A stretch of DNA of 64,000 nucleotides from assembly GCF_900240305.1 (NCBI RefSeq), contig NZ_LT964854.1, forward strand, positions 2,170,001-2,234,000. Reading direction: 5' to 3'. Each line of letters opens with the position of its first letter. The first letter of the stretch is position 1. The DNA is from Ottowia massiliensis. Lineage in GTDB: Bacteria > Pseudomonadota > Gammaproteobacteria > Burkholderiales > Burkholderiaceae_C. This document shows positions 25,963 to 33,295 of the stretch, in pieces. Below the pieces are notes generated by a model. That model had not been told where the DNA came from. It searched no databases and saw only the letters and a list, made by a program, of their open reading frames with translations. Both the position numbers and the translations under genes were made by a program.

Positions 25963-26799
25963 ATGAGCCGCATCCAATCCACTTTTGAACATCTCAAGCA
26001 GCAAGGCCGCAAGGCGCTGATTCCCTACGTGATGGCGGGCTTTCCCGAAGCGGGCATCACGCCTGCGCTGATGCACGCGCTGGCGGGCGCCGGGGCTGAC
26101 GTGATCGAGCTGGGCGTGCCGTTTTCAGACCCCAACGCTGACGGCCCCGTGATTCAGCGCGCGGGCGAGCTGGCGCTGGCGGGCGGCACGGGGCTGGCGC
26201 AGGTGCTGGAGATGGTGAAAACCTTCCGCCAGCAGGGCGGCCAGACGCCCGTGGTGCTGATGGGTTATGCCAACCCCGTGGAGCGCTATGACCAGCGGCG
26301 CGGCGCGGGCGCGTTCATTCGCGATGCGGCGGCGGCGGGCGTGGATGGCCTGCTCATCGTCGATTACCCGCCCGAGGAATGCGCCGACTTTGCCGCCGCG
26401 CTCAAAAGCGCGGGGCTGGACCTCATCTTCCTGCTTGCGCCCACCAGCACGGACGAGCGCATGGCGCAAGTGGCGCGCCTGGCCAGCGGCTATGTGTATT
26501 ACGTGTCGCTCAAGGGCGTGACGGGCGCGGCCAGCCTGGATGTCGCGCAGGTGCAGGCGGCCGTGCCGCGCATTCGCCGCCATGTGCATGTGCCCGTGGG
26601 CGTGGGCTTTGGCATACGCAACGCCGAAACGGCCCGCGCCATTGGCAGCGTGGCTGATGCGGTGGTGATTGGCTCGCGGCTGATTCAGCTGGTGGAAAGC
26701 GCCGCGCCCGACAATCGGCTCCAGGCCGCCGCCGGCTTCATGCGCGAAATCCGCGCGGCGCTCGATGGCATTGAACCTCAACCGACGCAAAGAGCTTGA
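25963..26799 (+). CDS. trpA: Tryptophan synthase alpha subunit
   Basis: 278 aa. Splits indole-3-glycerol phosphate into indole for TrpB. The catalytic pair falls exactly at the family numbering: Glu49 in VIELGVPFSD and Asp60 in PNADGPVIQR. GYANPVERYD, GLLIVDYPPEE, FLLAPTSTDERM and GVTGAASLDV follow, then the phosphate site VGFGIRNAETA. Separated from trpB by the restriction-modification gene; accD follows after 3 bp. Confidence 0.97.
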   Translation: MSRIQSTFEHLKQQGRKALIPYVMAGFPEAGITPALMHALAGAGADVIELGVPFSDPNADGPVIQRAGELALAGGTGLAQVLEMVKTFRQQGGQTPVVLMGYANPVERYDQRRGAGAFIRDAAAAGVDGLLIVDYPPEECADFAAALKSAGLDLIFLLAPTSTDERMAQVARLASGYVYYVSLKGVTGAASLDVAQVQAAVPRIRRHVHVPVGVGFGIRNAETARAIGSVADAVVIGSRLIQLVESAAPDNRLQAAAGFMREIRAALDGIEPQPTQRA

Positions 26800-26802
26800 A
26801 AC

Positions 26803-27675
26803 ATGTCCTGGCTTGAAAAAATACTGCCCCCCAAAATCCGCAAAACCGACACCGCCGCGCGCCATCAAATTCCTGAAGGGCTGTGGCTCAAATGCCCTTC
26901 GTGCAGCACGGTGCTCTACAAAACCGACCTGGAGCAAAACCAGTTCGTCTGCCCCCATTGCAGCCACCACAACCGCGTGGCTGCGCGCATCCGCCTGGGC
27001 CTGTTTCTGGATGAAGGCGAGCGCCATGAAATCGGCCAGGACATCACGCCTACCGACGCCCTGAAGTTCCGCGACAGCCGCAAATACCCCGAGCGCCTGA
27101 AAGAAGCCGCGCAAGCCACGGGCGAGAGTGACGCGCTCGTGGTCATGAGCGGCGCCGTGCTGGGCATGCCCGTGGTGGCCGCCGCGTTTGAATTCAACTT
27201 CATGGGCGGCAGCATGGGCAGCGTGGTGGGCGAGCGCTTCGTGCGCGGCGTGCAAGCGGCCATCGAGCGCAAAACCCCCTTCATCAGCTTTGCCGCCACA
27301 GGCGGCGCGCGCATGCAAGAAGGCCTGTTCAGCCTGATGCAAATGGCCAAAACCAATGCCGCCCTCACCCGCCTGGCGCAAGCGGGCCTGCCCTACATCA
27401 GCGTGCTCACTGACCCCACGATGGGCGGCGTCTCCGCCGGTTTTGCCTTCATGGGCGACGTGGTGATTGCCGAACCGAAAGCGCTTATCGGCTTTGCCGG
27501 CCCGCGCGTCATTGAAAACACCGTGCGCGTCAAACTCCCCGAAGGCTTTCAGCGCGCCGAATTCCTGCAAGAAAAAGGCGCCGTCGATTTCATTTGCGAC
27601 CGCCGCGAACTGCGCGAAAAAATTGCCCACATCCTCGCCATGCTCCAGCGCCAGCCCGCCGAAGCCGTGGGCTGA
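26803..27675 (+). CDS. accD: Acetyl-CoA carboxylase carboxyltransferase beta subunit
   Basis: 290 aa. Transfers the carboxyl group from biotin to acetyl-CoA, the first step of fatty-acid synthesis, together with AccA. N-terminal zinc ribbon with four Cys in C-P-S-C and C-P-H-C (about residues 30-52); carboxyltransferase core ALVVMSGAVLGMPVVAAAFE, FMGGSMGSVVGERFVRG, GGARMQEGLFSLMQMAKT, GGVSAGFAFMGDVVIAEP and GFAGPRVIENTVR. ATG 26803 starts MSWLEKILPPKI, the standard N-terminus. Coupled to trpA (3-bp gap), as in many proteobacteria. A terminator follows; the usual downstream folC is absent from the window. Confidence 0.97.
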   Translation: MSWLEKILPPKIRKTDTAARHQIPEGLWLKCPSCSTVLYKTDLEQNQFVCPHCSHHNRVAARIRLGLFLDEGERHEIGQDITPTDALKFRDSRKYPERLKEAAQATGESDALVVMSGAVLGMPVVAAAFEFNFMGGSMGSVVGERFVRGVQAAIERKTPFISFAATGGARMQEGLFSLMQMAKTNAALTRLAQAGLPYISVLTDPTMGGVSAGFAFMGDVVIAEPKALIGFAGPRVIENTVRVKLPEGFQRAEFLQEKGAVDFICDRRELREKIAHILAMLQRQPAEAVG

Positions 27676-27706
27676 CCGGGCCTGCGCCCCACGCCCAAAC
27701 CAACGA

Positions 27707-27731
27707 AAAGCCGCCGGATGGGCGGCTTTTT
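27707..27731 (+). terminator. Rho-independent terminator after accD
   Basis: AAAAGCCGCC-GGAT-GGGCGGCTTTTT, 32 bp past the accD stop; closes the trp-accD unit. Confidence 0.9.
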
Positions 27732-27883
27732 CATGCGTGTATGGCTGCGCTGCGCCTTCCGCACGCCCATCAAGCTGTCCGCCGCTTTTCAGGTCCGCTC
27801 GCGGCTTTGTGCGCAGGCAGCAGAAAAAGCGAGCCGGGCCGTGGCGGGCATAAGCGCCAGCTGGGCGGCTGGCGGATAGGCTA

Positions 27884-27974
27884 TTTCGCTCCTTGATTCA
27901 TAGCATTGGGTCCTAGTAGAAACTGCGCAGAACGAAATTTCAACCCCATTGAATTTGCTCCTTCTTTTGATGCT
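27884..27974 (-). repeat. RptA repeat
   Basis: Minus orientation, well preserved: TTTCGCTCCTTGATTCATAG, TTGGGTCCTAGTAGAAACTG, TTGAATTTGCTCCTTCTTTT. The 715-bp gap after accD holds this copy, another at 28166 and two terminators; no gene seen. Confidence 0.85.
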
Positions 27975-28165
27975 TCCCGGCCCCTGTTCGCGGCCTGACT
28001 GTGAGAGGGCAGGGCAGGGAAAGGCAGGGCGGAGTGGGGAAGAAGGCGCGCGCCAGTGTGAATCAGCCTGTTTATTCATTCCTGCCCCCGCCTTTTCAAT
28101 GGGCGAAGCGTCCACACGAGACAGCGGGCGGCCTGCGTGACCATGGCGCGAGAGGGAATTGGCTG

Positions 28166-28258
28166 CAATTCGCTCCCGTATCAATAGCATGATGTCCTAG
28201 TGGAATCTGCGCGAAGCGGTATTTCATGCCCTTCATATTTGCTCTTGTTTCTGATGCA
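28166..28258 (-). repeat. RptA repeat
   Basis: Minus orientation: AATTCGCTCCCGTATCAATA, ATGATGTCCTAGTGGAATCT, GCGCGAAGCGGTATTTCATG, ATTTGCTCTTGTTTCTGATG. Confidence 0.85.
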
Positions 28259-28337
28259 ACCCGGCAGGGCAGCGGGCAAACGCTTTTTGCGTGGCGCGCA
28301 ATGGCGCTGAAAGCGGGCGGCTTCAAAAAATCAGGGC

Positions 28338-28367
28338 AAAAAAAACGGCGCCATGAAGCGCCGTTTT
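28338..28367 (-). terminator. Rho-independent terminator after the glycine-zipper lipoprotein gene
   Basis: On the minus strand AAAACGGCGC-TTCAT-GGCGCCG is followed by a run of eight T (complement of the A-tract at 28338-28345), about 24 bp past the stop at 28391. Confidence 0.85.
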
Positions 28368-28390
28368 CATGAGCTGGCGGCAAAGCGCCA

Positions 28391-28897
28391 TCAGCGGTAG
28401 AGCTGGTTGCCTTCAACGCGCACGCGGTCGCCTACGCGCACGTTGGGCGGCTCGGCGTAGTCAAATGTGCGGGAGCCGCCGTTTTCCAGATGCACCGTCA
28501 CGCGGTACACATCGCGGTCATAGCCGCCGCCGCTCAGGTTTTGCTCCAGCACGCGGCCAATCAGCGCGCCGCCCACGGCGCCCGCGACGGTGGCCGCCGT
28601 GCGGCCGCGTCCGCCGCCAATCTGGTGGCCCAGCGCGCCGCCGACGACGCCGCCGGCTACGGCGCCCACGGTGCCATCACTGCCGCTGCTACCACGGCGG
28701 ATGAGGTCCACACCCGCTACGCGGCCAAACTGGGAGTAGGCCTGCTGCTGGTAACCCGGCTGCTGGTACTGGCCGTAGCCCGGCTGCGGATAGGGCTGCT
28801 GCGGGTAGTAGCCGTAGTTGGGGTTGCTCTGGCAGGCCGCGAGGGTGAGCGCGGCGGCCAGGCCCAGCGTCAGGGATGCGGTTTTTTTGATGTTCAT
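28391..28897 (-). CDS. Glycine-zipper 2TM-domain lipoprotein
   Basis: 168 aa. Start at 28897 (MNIKKTASLT) with AGGAGAG upstream. A lipobox LAAC (about residue 22) is preceded by TLGLAAALT. Then comes a Gln/Pro/Tyr-rich stretch (YYPQQPYPQPGYGQYQQPGY) and the glycine zipper GAVAGGVVGGALGHQIGGG with GAVGGALIGRVLE, as in SlyB/YMGG-type outer-membrane lipoproteins. The C-terminal part, YRVTVHLENGGSRTFDYAEP, ends in VRVGDRVRVEGNQLYR, a small beta domain. Likely outer-membrane lipoprotein involved in envelope integrity; exact role unknown. Monocistronic with its own terminator. Confidence 0.8.
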   Translation of the reverse strand: MNIKKTASLTLGLAAALTLAACQSNPNYGYYPQQPYPQPGYGQYQQPGYQQQAYSQFGRVAGVDLIRRGSSGSDGTVGAVAGGVVGGALGHQIGGGRGRTAATVAGAVGGALIGRVLEQNLSGGGYDRDVYRVTVHLENGGSRTFDYAEPPNVRVGDRVRVEGNQLYR

Positions 28898-29000
28898 GTG
28901 AACTCTCCTGGTGAAAAAACGAAGTGACGGCGAGACTAACGCCGGATGCCTCCCTGGCGCTGACAGCGGCAGCGCGTGGCGCTGTAACAAGCAATGCAGC

Positions 29001-29447
29001 TTATTTCAGACCCGTGGAGCCATAGCCGCCTTCGCCGCGCTCGCTGGCGGCAAAAGCATCGACCACGTTGAACGTGGCCTGCACCACGGGGACGATGACC
29101 ATTTGCGCGATGCGCTCCATGGGTTCGATGGTGAACGGCGTGGCGCTGCGGTTCCAGGCGCTGACCATGAGCTGGCCCTGGTAGTCGCTGTCAATCAGGC
29201 CCACCAGGTTGCCCATGACGATGCCGTGCTTGTGCCCCAGCCCGGAGCGCGGCAGGATGAGCGCGGCGTAGCCCGGATCGGCCAGGTGCATGGCCATGCC
29301 GGTGGGCACCAGCTGCCAGGCGCCAGGCGCCAGGGTGAGCGGCGCGTCGATGCAGGCGCGCAAGTCCAGCCCGGCGCTGCCCGGTGTGGCGTAGGCGGGC
29401 ATTTGCGCGCGCAGGCGCCCGTCAAGAATGCGGATGTCGATTTTCAT
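29001..29447 (-). CDS. dut: dUTP diphosphatase
   Basis: 148 aa trimeric dUTPase that hydrolyses dUTP to dUMP and keeps uracil out of DNA. Motif 1 GSAGLDLRA; motif 2 PRSGLGHKHG; motif 3 GLIDSDYQGQLMVS with the catalytic Asp; motif 4 RIAQMVIVPV; motif 5 RGEGGYGSTG at the C-terminus. All five motifs are present. The ATG at 29447 stands 3 bp from the TCA flank of a MITE-T copy, so the sequence upstream of dut, including any ribosome binding site more than 6 nt away, is element sequence. No good Shine-Dalgarno is visible (CAGGCTCTGAAAA-ATG). It is read with or after lpdA. Confidence 0.95.
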   Translation of the reverse strand: MKIDIRILDGRLRAQMPAYATPGSAGLDLRACIDAPLTLAPGAWQLVPTGMAMHLADPGYAALILPRSGLGHKHGIVMGNLVGLIDSDYQGQLMVSAWNRSATPFTIEPMERIAQMVIVPVVQATFNVVDAFAASERGEGGYGSTGLK

Positions 29448-29453
29448 TTTTCA

Positions 29454-29617
29454 GAGCCTGTTCATGATCTGACCGCACGGGGCGAGTGGGCAGATCAGGG
29501 TTGGGCGGCCAGGCGCAAATCACAGACGGATCTTGTGACCCGGACGAGGCATTTGCAATGCCGCAGGAAGGTCCGGGTCCGTGCTTTTCGCGCCATCAAC
29601 AGATAGCGAACAGCCTC
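29454..29617 (+). mobile_element. MITE-T copy filling the lpdA-dut gap
   Basis: 164 bp from GAGCCTGTTCATGATCTG to TAGCGAACAGCCTC. The left flank is TCA (29451-29453). The right flank is TTA, which is the minus-strand stop codon TAA of lpdA. Only 6 bp of the 170-bp gap between the two genes are not element. Confidence 0.85.
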
Positions 29618-31444
29618 TTACTTGCGCTGCGGGGGCAGGTCGGTGCAGCTGCCGTGGGCCACTTCGGCGGCCATGCCCAGGCTTTCGCCCAGGGTGGGGT
29701 GGGGGTGGATGGTTTGGCCGATGTCGATGGCGTCGGCGCCCATTTCAATGGCCAGGGCGATTTCGCCAATCATGTCGCCCGCGTGGGTGCCGACGATGCC
29801 GCCGCCGACGATGCGGTGGCTGGCTTCGTCAAACAGGAGCTTGGTAAAGCCTTCGTCGCGGCCATTGGCGATGGCGCGGCCGGAGGCCGTCCAGGGGAAG
29901 AGGCCCTTTTTGACTTTGACGCCCTGCGCCTTGGCCTGCTCTTCGGTCAGGCCGACCCAGGCCACTTCGGGGTCGGTGTAGGCCACGCTGGGGATGACGC
30001 GGGCGGTGAAGGCGCTGCGGGCCAGGGCTTCGTCGCCCTTGAGTTCGCCTGCGATGACTTCGGCGGCCACGTGCGCTTCGTGCACGGCCTTGTGGGCGAG
30101 CATGGGCTGGCCGACGATGTCGCCAATGGCGAAGATGTGGGGCGCGTTGGTGCGCATCTGGGCATCGACTTCGATGAAACCGCGTTCGGTGACGGCCACG
30201 CCGGCTTTGTCGGCGGCGATTTTCTTGCCGTTGGGCGTGCGGCCTACGGCCTGGAGCACAAGGTCATAGACGCCTTCGCTGCGGGCGCCATCCAGCCCTT
30301 CAAACCGGACTTTGATGCCGTCGGGCGTGGCTTCGGCGCCCACGGTTTTGGTTTGCAGCAAGATGCGGTCAAAGCGCGGCTGGTTGAGCTTTTGCCAGAC
30401 TTTGACGAGGTCGCGGTCGGCGCCTTGCATGAGGCCGTCTTGCATTTCCACCACGTCAAGCCGCGCGCCCAGGGTGCTGTAGACGGTGCCCATTTCGAGG
30501 CCGATGATGCCGCCGCCGACGATGAGCATGCGTTTGGGCACGCTTTTGAGCGCCAGTGCGCCGGTGGAGTCCACCACGCGGGGGTCGTCGGGCATGAAGG
30601 GCAGGTGCACGGCCTGGCTGCCGGCGGCGATGATGCAGCGCTTGAAGCGCACGGCTTTTGTGCCGCCAGTGGGCTGCTGGCCGCTGCCGCCGGTTTCCTG
30701 CACGTGCAGGGTGTAGGCGTCAGCAAACGCGCCGATGCCGCGCACGAGGGTGACTTTGCGCATTTTGGCCATGGCGGCCAGGCCGCCGGTGAGTTTGGCG
30801 ACGACTTTTTCCTTGTGGGCGCGCAGCTGGTCCAGATTGACCTGGGGCGCGCCGAAGCGCACGCCGGCGGCTTCGAGGTGGCGGGCTTCGTCGATGACGG
30901 CGGCCACGTGCAGCAGGGCTTTGGAGGGGATGCAGCCTACGTTTAGGCACACGCCGCCCAGGGTGGCGTAGCGCTCCACGAGCACGACGGACAGGCCCAG
31001 ATCGGCCGCGCGGAAAGCGGCGCTGTAGCCGCCGGGGCCTGCGCCGAGCACGAGCACATCGCATTCGATGTCGGCAGGCAGGCTGCTGGCGGGGGCGGGC
31101 GCGGACACGGGCGCAGGGGCTGGCGCCTTGGCAGGGGCCGGGGCGGCTGGCGCGGGAGCAGATGCCGCAGGAGCGGGAGCCGCAGCCGGGGCGGCGGCGG
31201 CAGCCTCGGCAGTTTCCAGCGTGAGCAGCACGGAGCCTTCGCTGACTTTGTCGCCCAGCTTCACGCGCATTTCTTTCACCACGCCGGCGTGGCTGGTGGG
31301 GATTTCCATGCTGGCCTTGTCGGATTCGACCGTGACCAGCGACTGCTCCTGGCGCACGGTGTCGCCGGGCTTGACGAGCACTTCGATGATGGCGACGTCT
31401 TTGAAGTCGCCAATGTCGGGAACCTTGATTTCAATGGTGGACAC
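29618..31444 (-). CDS. lpdA: Dihydrolipoyl dehydrogenase (E3) with N-terminal lipoyl domain
   Basis: 608 aa. The GTG start at 31444 (MSTIEIKVPDIGDF) has GGAG 7 nt upstream and overlaps the end of the MurI-like gene by 14 bp. Residues 1-80 form a lipoyl domain with the lipoylated Lys in ESDKASMEIP; a long Ala/Pro linker follows. The E3 flavoprotein then shows VLGAGPGGYSAAFRAADLG (FAD), redox-active Cys pair in GGVCLNVGCIPSKALLH (about residues 163-168), NAD site IVGGGIIGLEMGTVYSTLG, ATPDGIKVRFEG and the C-terminal HPHPTLGES with the catalytic His-Glu. Reoxidises lipoate of pyruvate dehydrogenase. E3 with its own lipoyl domain is known from beta-proteobacterial pdh clusters. Here two unrelated genes separate it from aceF. 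Confidence 0.96.
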   Translation of the reverse strand: MSTIEIKVPDIGDFKDVAIIEVLVKPGDTVRQEQSLVTVESDKASMEIPTSHAGVVKEMRVKLGDKVSEGSVLLTLETAEAAAAAPAAAPAPAASAPAPAAPAPAKAPAPAPVSAPAPASSLPADIECDVLVLGAGPGGYSAAFRAADLGLSVVLVERYATLGGVCLNVGCIPSKALLHVAAVIDEARHLEAAGVRFGAPQVNLDQLRAHKEKVVAKLTGGLAAMAKMRKVTLVRGIGAFADAYTLHVQETGGSGQQPTGGTKAVRFKRCIIAAGSQAVHLPFMPDDPRVVDSTGALALKSVPKRMLIVGGGIIGLEMGTVYSTLGARLDVVEMQDGLMQGADRDLVKVWQKLNQPRFDRILLQTKTVGAEATPDGIKVRFEGLDGARSEGVYDLVLQAVGRTPNGKKIAADKAGVAVTERGFIEVDAQMRTNAPHIFAIGDIVGQPMLAHKAVHEAHVAAEVIAGELKGDEALARSAFTARVIPSVAYTDPEVAWVGLTEEQAKAQGVKVKKGLFPWTASGRAIANGRDEGFTKLLFDEASHRIVGGGIVGTHAGDMIGEIALAIEMGADAIDIGQTIHPHPTLGESLGMAAEVAHGSCTDLPPQRK

Positions 31445-32438
31445 GGGGAGTCTCCTGTCTTGCGAAGGGATGAAAAGGGGAGGAAGGCGGAGCCGTGCGG
31501 CTGGCGGCGTCTGCCGCAGCAGCGGGCCACAGGGCCTGAAGGCCGGGCGGCACGGGCAGGGGCGAGGCAGCCAGGTGTGGCGTGAGCGCCACGCCCAGGC
31601 GCGCAAATGTCTCGGTCAGGCCCGCAAGCGGGCAGGCGGGCGATTCGGTCGCCATGCAGACAAGGCGGCCCGGGCGGCCATCGGCCGGGCGGTCTTGTGG
31701 CAGCAGTGCGGCCAGGCGCTCCACGACGGATTGCGCCGGGTCCAGAAACTGCACTTGCGGCGCGGCCTGCTCGAAAAAAGCGCGCAGCCAAGGCAGATGG
31801 GTGGAGGAAAGCGTGCACACATCCACACCAGGGTGCTGCCGCAGCAGCGCCTGCATGAAGGCATGAACCTGGGTTTGCGTGCCGGCCGCGTCGCTCAGGA
31901 ACGCGCCGCTTTCCACCAAGGCCACCAGAGCCGAGGCATTGACAACGCGCACGGCGCGGCCCGCCGCTTCGCGCTGCACGTAGGCTGCAATTTGCGGACT
32001 GCTGACCAGCGAGGCCACGCCCAGCAGCGCCACTTCGCCGCTGCGCGAGAGCGCCAGCGCCTGCCGCACCGGCGGATAGACGCCGAGCACGGGCACGGGG
32101 CTGAAGGCTTGCAACTCTTGCAGCACCATGACGGAAGGCGCGTTGGAAGCCAGCACCACGGCGCGCGCGCCCCAGTCCGCCAGGCGGGCAATGGCTGCGC
32201 CCACCACGCGCCCCAGTTCGGCATGGGTTTTGCCGCCATAGGGGAAGCTGGCGCGATCGGCCAGGTAGATCACGTCCTGCCACGGGTAGTGCTGCTGGAT
32301 GAGCCGGGCCACCGCGTAGCTGCCGATGCCCGCGTCGAACACGCCCACGGGCGCGCGCAGTTCCTGCCATTGCGCCGGAGCGTGCGAAGCGGCGCTTGGG
32401 CGGTCTGCATCAAAGGGCCTGACAGTGGCGCGGGGCAT
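31431..32438 (-). CDS. MurI-like (Asp/Glu racemase family) protein without catalytic cysteines
   Basis: 335 aa; ATG 32438 (MPRATVRPFD) chosen, no strong ribosome binding site. The glutamate-racemase fold is plain: PVGVFDAGIGSYAVARLI (usual DSGVGG), DRASFPYGGKTHAEL (usual D-T-x-x-x-P-Y-G) and FVESG-like ALVESGAFLS. However, the two catalytic cysteines are gone: LASNAPSVM (Ser98) where racemases have ACNTAS, and LSSTHLPWL (Ser212) where they have LGCTHYP. The serines preserve size but not the two-base thiol chemistry, so D-glutamate production is unlikely. It may bind a ligand, have another activity, or interact with a partner. It overlaps lpdA by 14 bp, so they are co-transcribed. The C-terminal ~60 residues are Pro/Ala-rich and extra. 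Confidence 0.85.
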   Translation of the reverse strand: MPRATVRPFDADRPSAASHAPAQWQELRAPVGVFDAGIGSYAVARLIQQHYPWQDVIYLADRASFPYGGKTHAELGRVVGAAIARLADWGARAVVLASNAPSVMVLQELQAFSPVPVLGVYPPVRQALALSRSGEVALLGVASLVSSPQIAAYVQREAAGRAVRVVNASALVALVESGAFLSDAAGTQTQVHAFMQALLRQHPGVDVCTLSSTHLPWLRAFFEQAAPQVQFLDPAQSVVERLAALLPQDRPADGRPGRLVCMATESPACPLAGLTETFARLGVALTPHLAASPLPVPPGLQALWPAAAADAASRTAPPSSPFHPFARQETPRVHH

Positions 32439-32497
32439 GGGGCCTGGAATGAATGGAAAAAAGAATTGGAAAAAGCGAATGGCGATTTGCGCTGGAA

Positions 32498-33211
32498 TCA
32501 ATCCCACCAGAAATACCAGACGGGGGAATACAGCAGGGTTTTTGCCAGCGATTCAACATCGCCCACGCCCTGATCAACGATATCGTTGCAAAACAGATAT
32601 TGCTGCTGCGCCAGCTCCAGGGCTTCTTCTTTTGTTTGGGGCGGGCGGGCCACTTGCATTTCCAGCACGTCAGCCGTGGCGCAGACGATTTGCGCGCCAT
32701 GGCGCTCCTGCCAGAATTTGCAAATGGCGGCCATTTCGGCAGGCAGGGGGCATGCATTCCATCCGCCCAGTTTCAGGTAGCAGGAAATTTGCCAGTTTTC
32801 TTGCGCGGGTATGCAAGCCAGGGCGGCCGTGTCGAGAAAGCGGCCCGTCAGGATGTTGCGGTGGCTGCGAATTTCGCCGTGCGCTTCTTCGGGCGATGCG
32901 GGCCATTCGGGCGGTTCTGCGCCATGCGGGGCGCTGATGCTGGCGGCGCCCACGTCCAGCCATTCTTCGGCGTCAGCATCCATATCGGCCTGCTGGCTGG
33001 CAAACCATTCCAGCGCATCGATTTCAAGGGCTTGCGCAATCAGCTCTTGCGGAGATTTTTTGCTGTGGAATTCAAAATTTTCCTGAATGCGTTCCAGGCT
33101 TTCATCGTCGCCCAAAATGACGGCAAAGCCACCATTTTCTTGCTGCAATTGCGCCCGTTTTTCCAGCGCCTGCGCGCCTGGAACGTAATGCACCGGATAG
33201 GGAAATGTCAT
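32498..33211 (-). CDS. DUF4253-type protein
   Basis: 237 aa; start at 33211 (MTFPYPVHYV) with GGAGG 5 nt upstream. The acidic N-terminal half (GDDESLERIQENFEFHSKKS; EWFASQQADMDADAEEWL) leads to a C-terminal domain that looks like DUF4253: CYLKLGGWNACPLPAEMAAI, HGAQIVCATADVLEMQVARP, EALELAQQQYLFCNDIVDQG, ending LLYSPVWYFWWD. The family's function is unknown; members are soluble and often near toxin or polymorphic-repeat genes. It lies between the pdh terminator and the MurI-like gene, 59 bp upstream of the latter on the same strand. Confidence 0.75.
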   Translation of the reverse strand: MTFPYPVHYVPGAQALEKRAQLQQENGGFAVILGDDESLERIQENFEFHSKKSPQELIAQALEIDALEWFASQQADMDADAEEWLDVGAASISAPHGAEPPEWPASPEEAHGEIRSHRNILTGRFLDTAALACIPAQENWQISCYLKLGGWNACPLPAEMAAICKFWQERHGAQIVCATADVLEMQVARPPQTKEEALELAQQQYLFCNDIVDQGVGDVESLAKTLLYSPVWYFWWD

Positions 33212-33230
33212 GCCGCCTCCTTGTCTGGCT

Positions 33231-33261
33231 GAACAAAATGCCCGGCGGGCGGCCGGGCATT
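33231..33261 (-). terminator. Rho-independent terminator after aceF
   Basis: On the minus strand AATGCCCGGC ... GCCGGGCATT is followed by TTGTTC, about 35 bp past the aceF stop. It separates aceEF from the DUF4253/murI-like/lpdA group, unless read-through occurs. Confidence 0.75.
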
Positions 33262-33295
33262 CGGCTCCCAAATGGCTTTTCCGGCCAGAAACGTA

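Noticed and set aside
28166..28258. RptA copies as a CRISPR array
   Set aside because: Copies are kilobases apart, in both orientations, without regular spacers; no cas genes are in the window.
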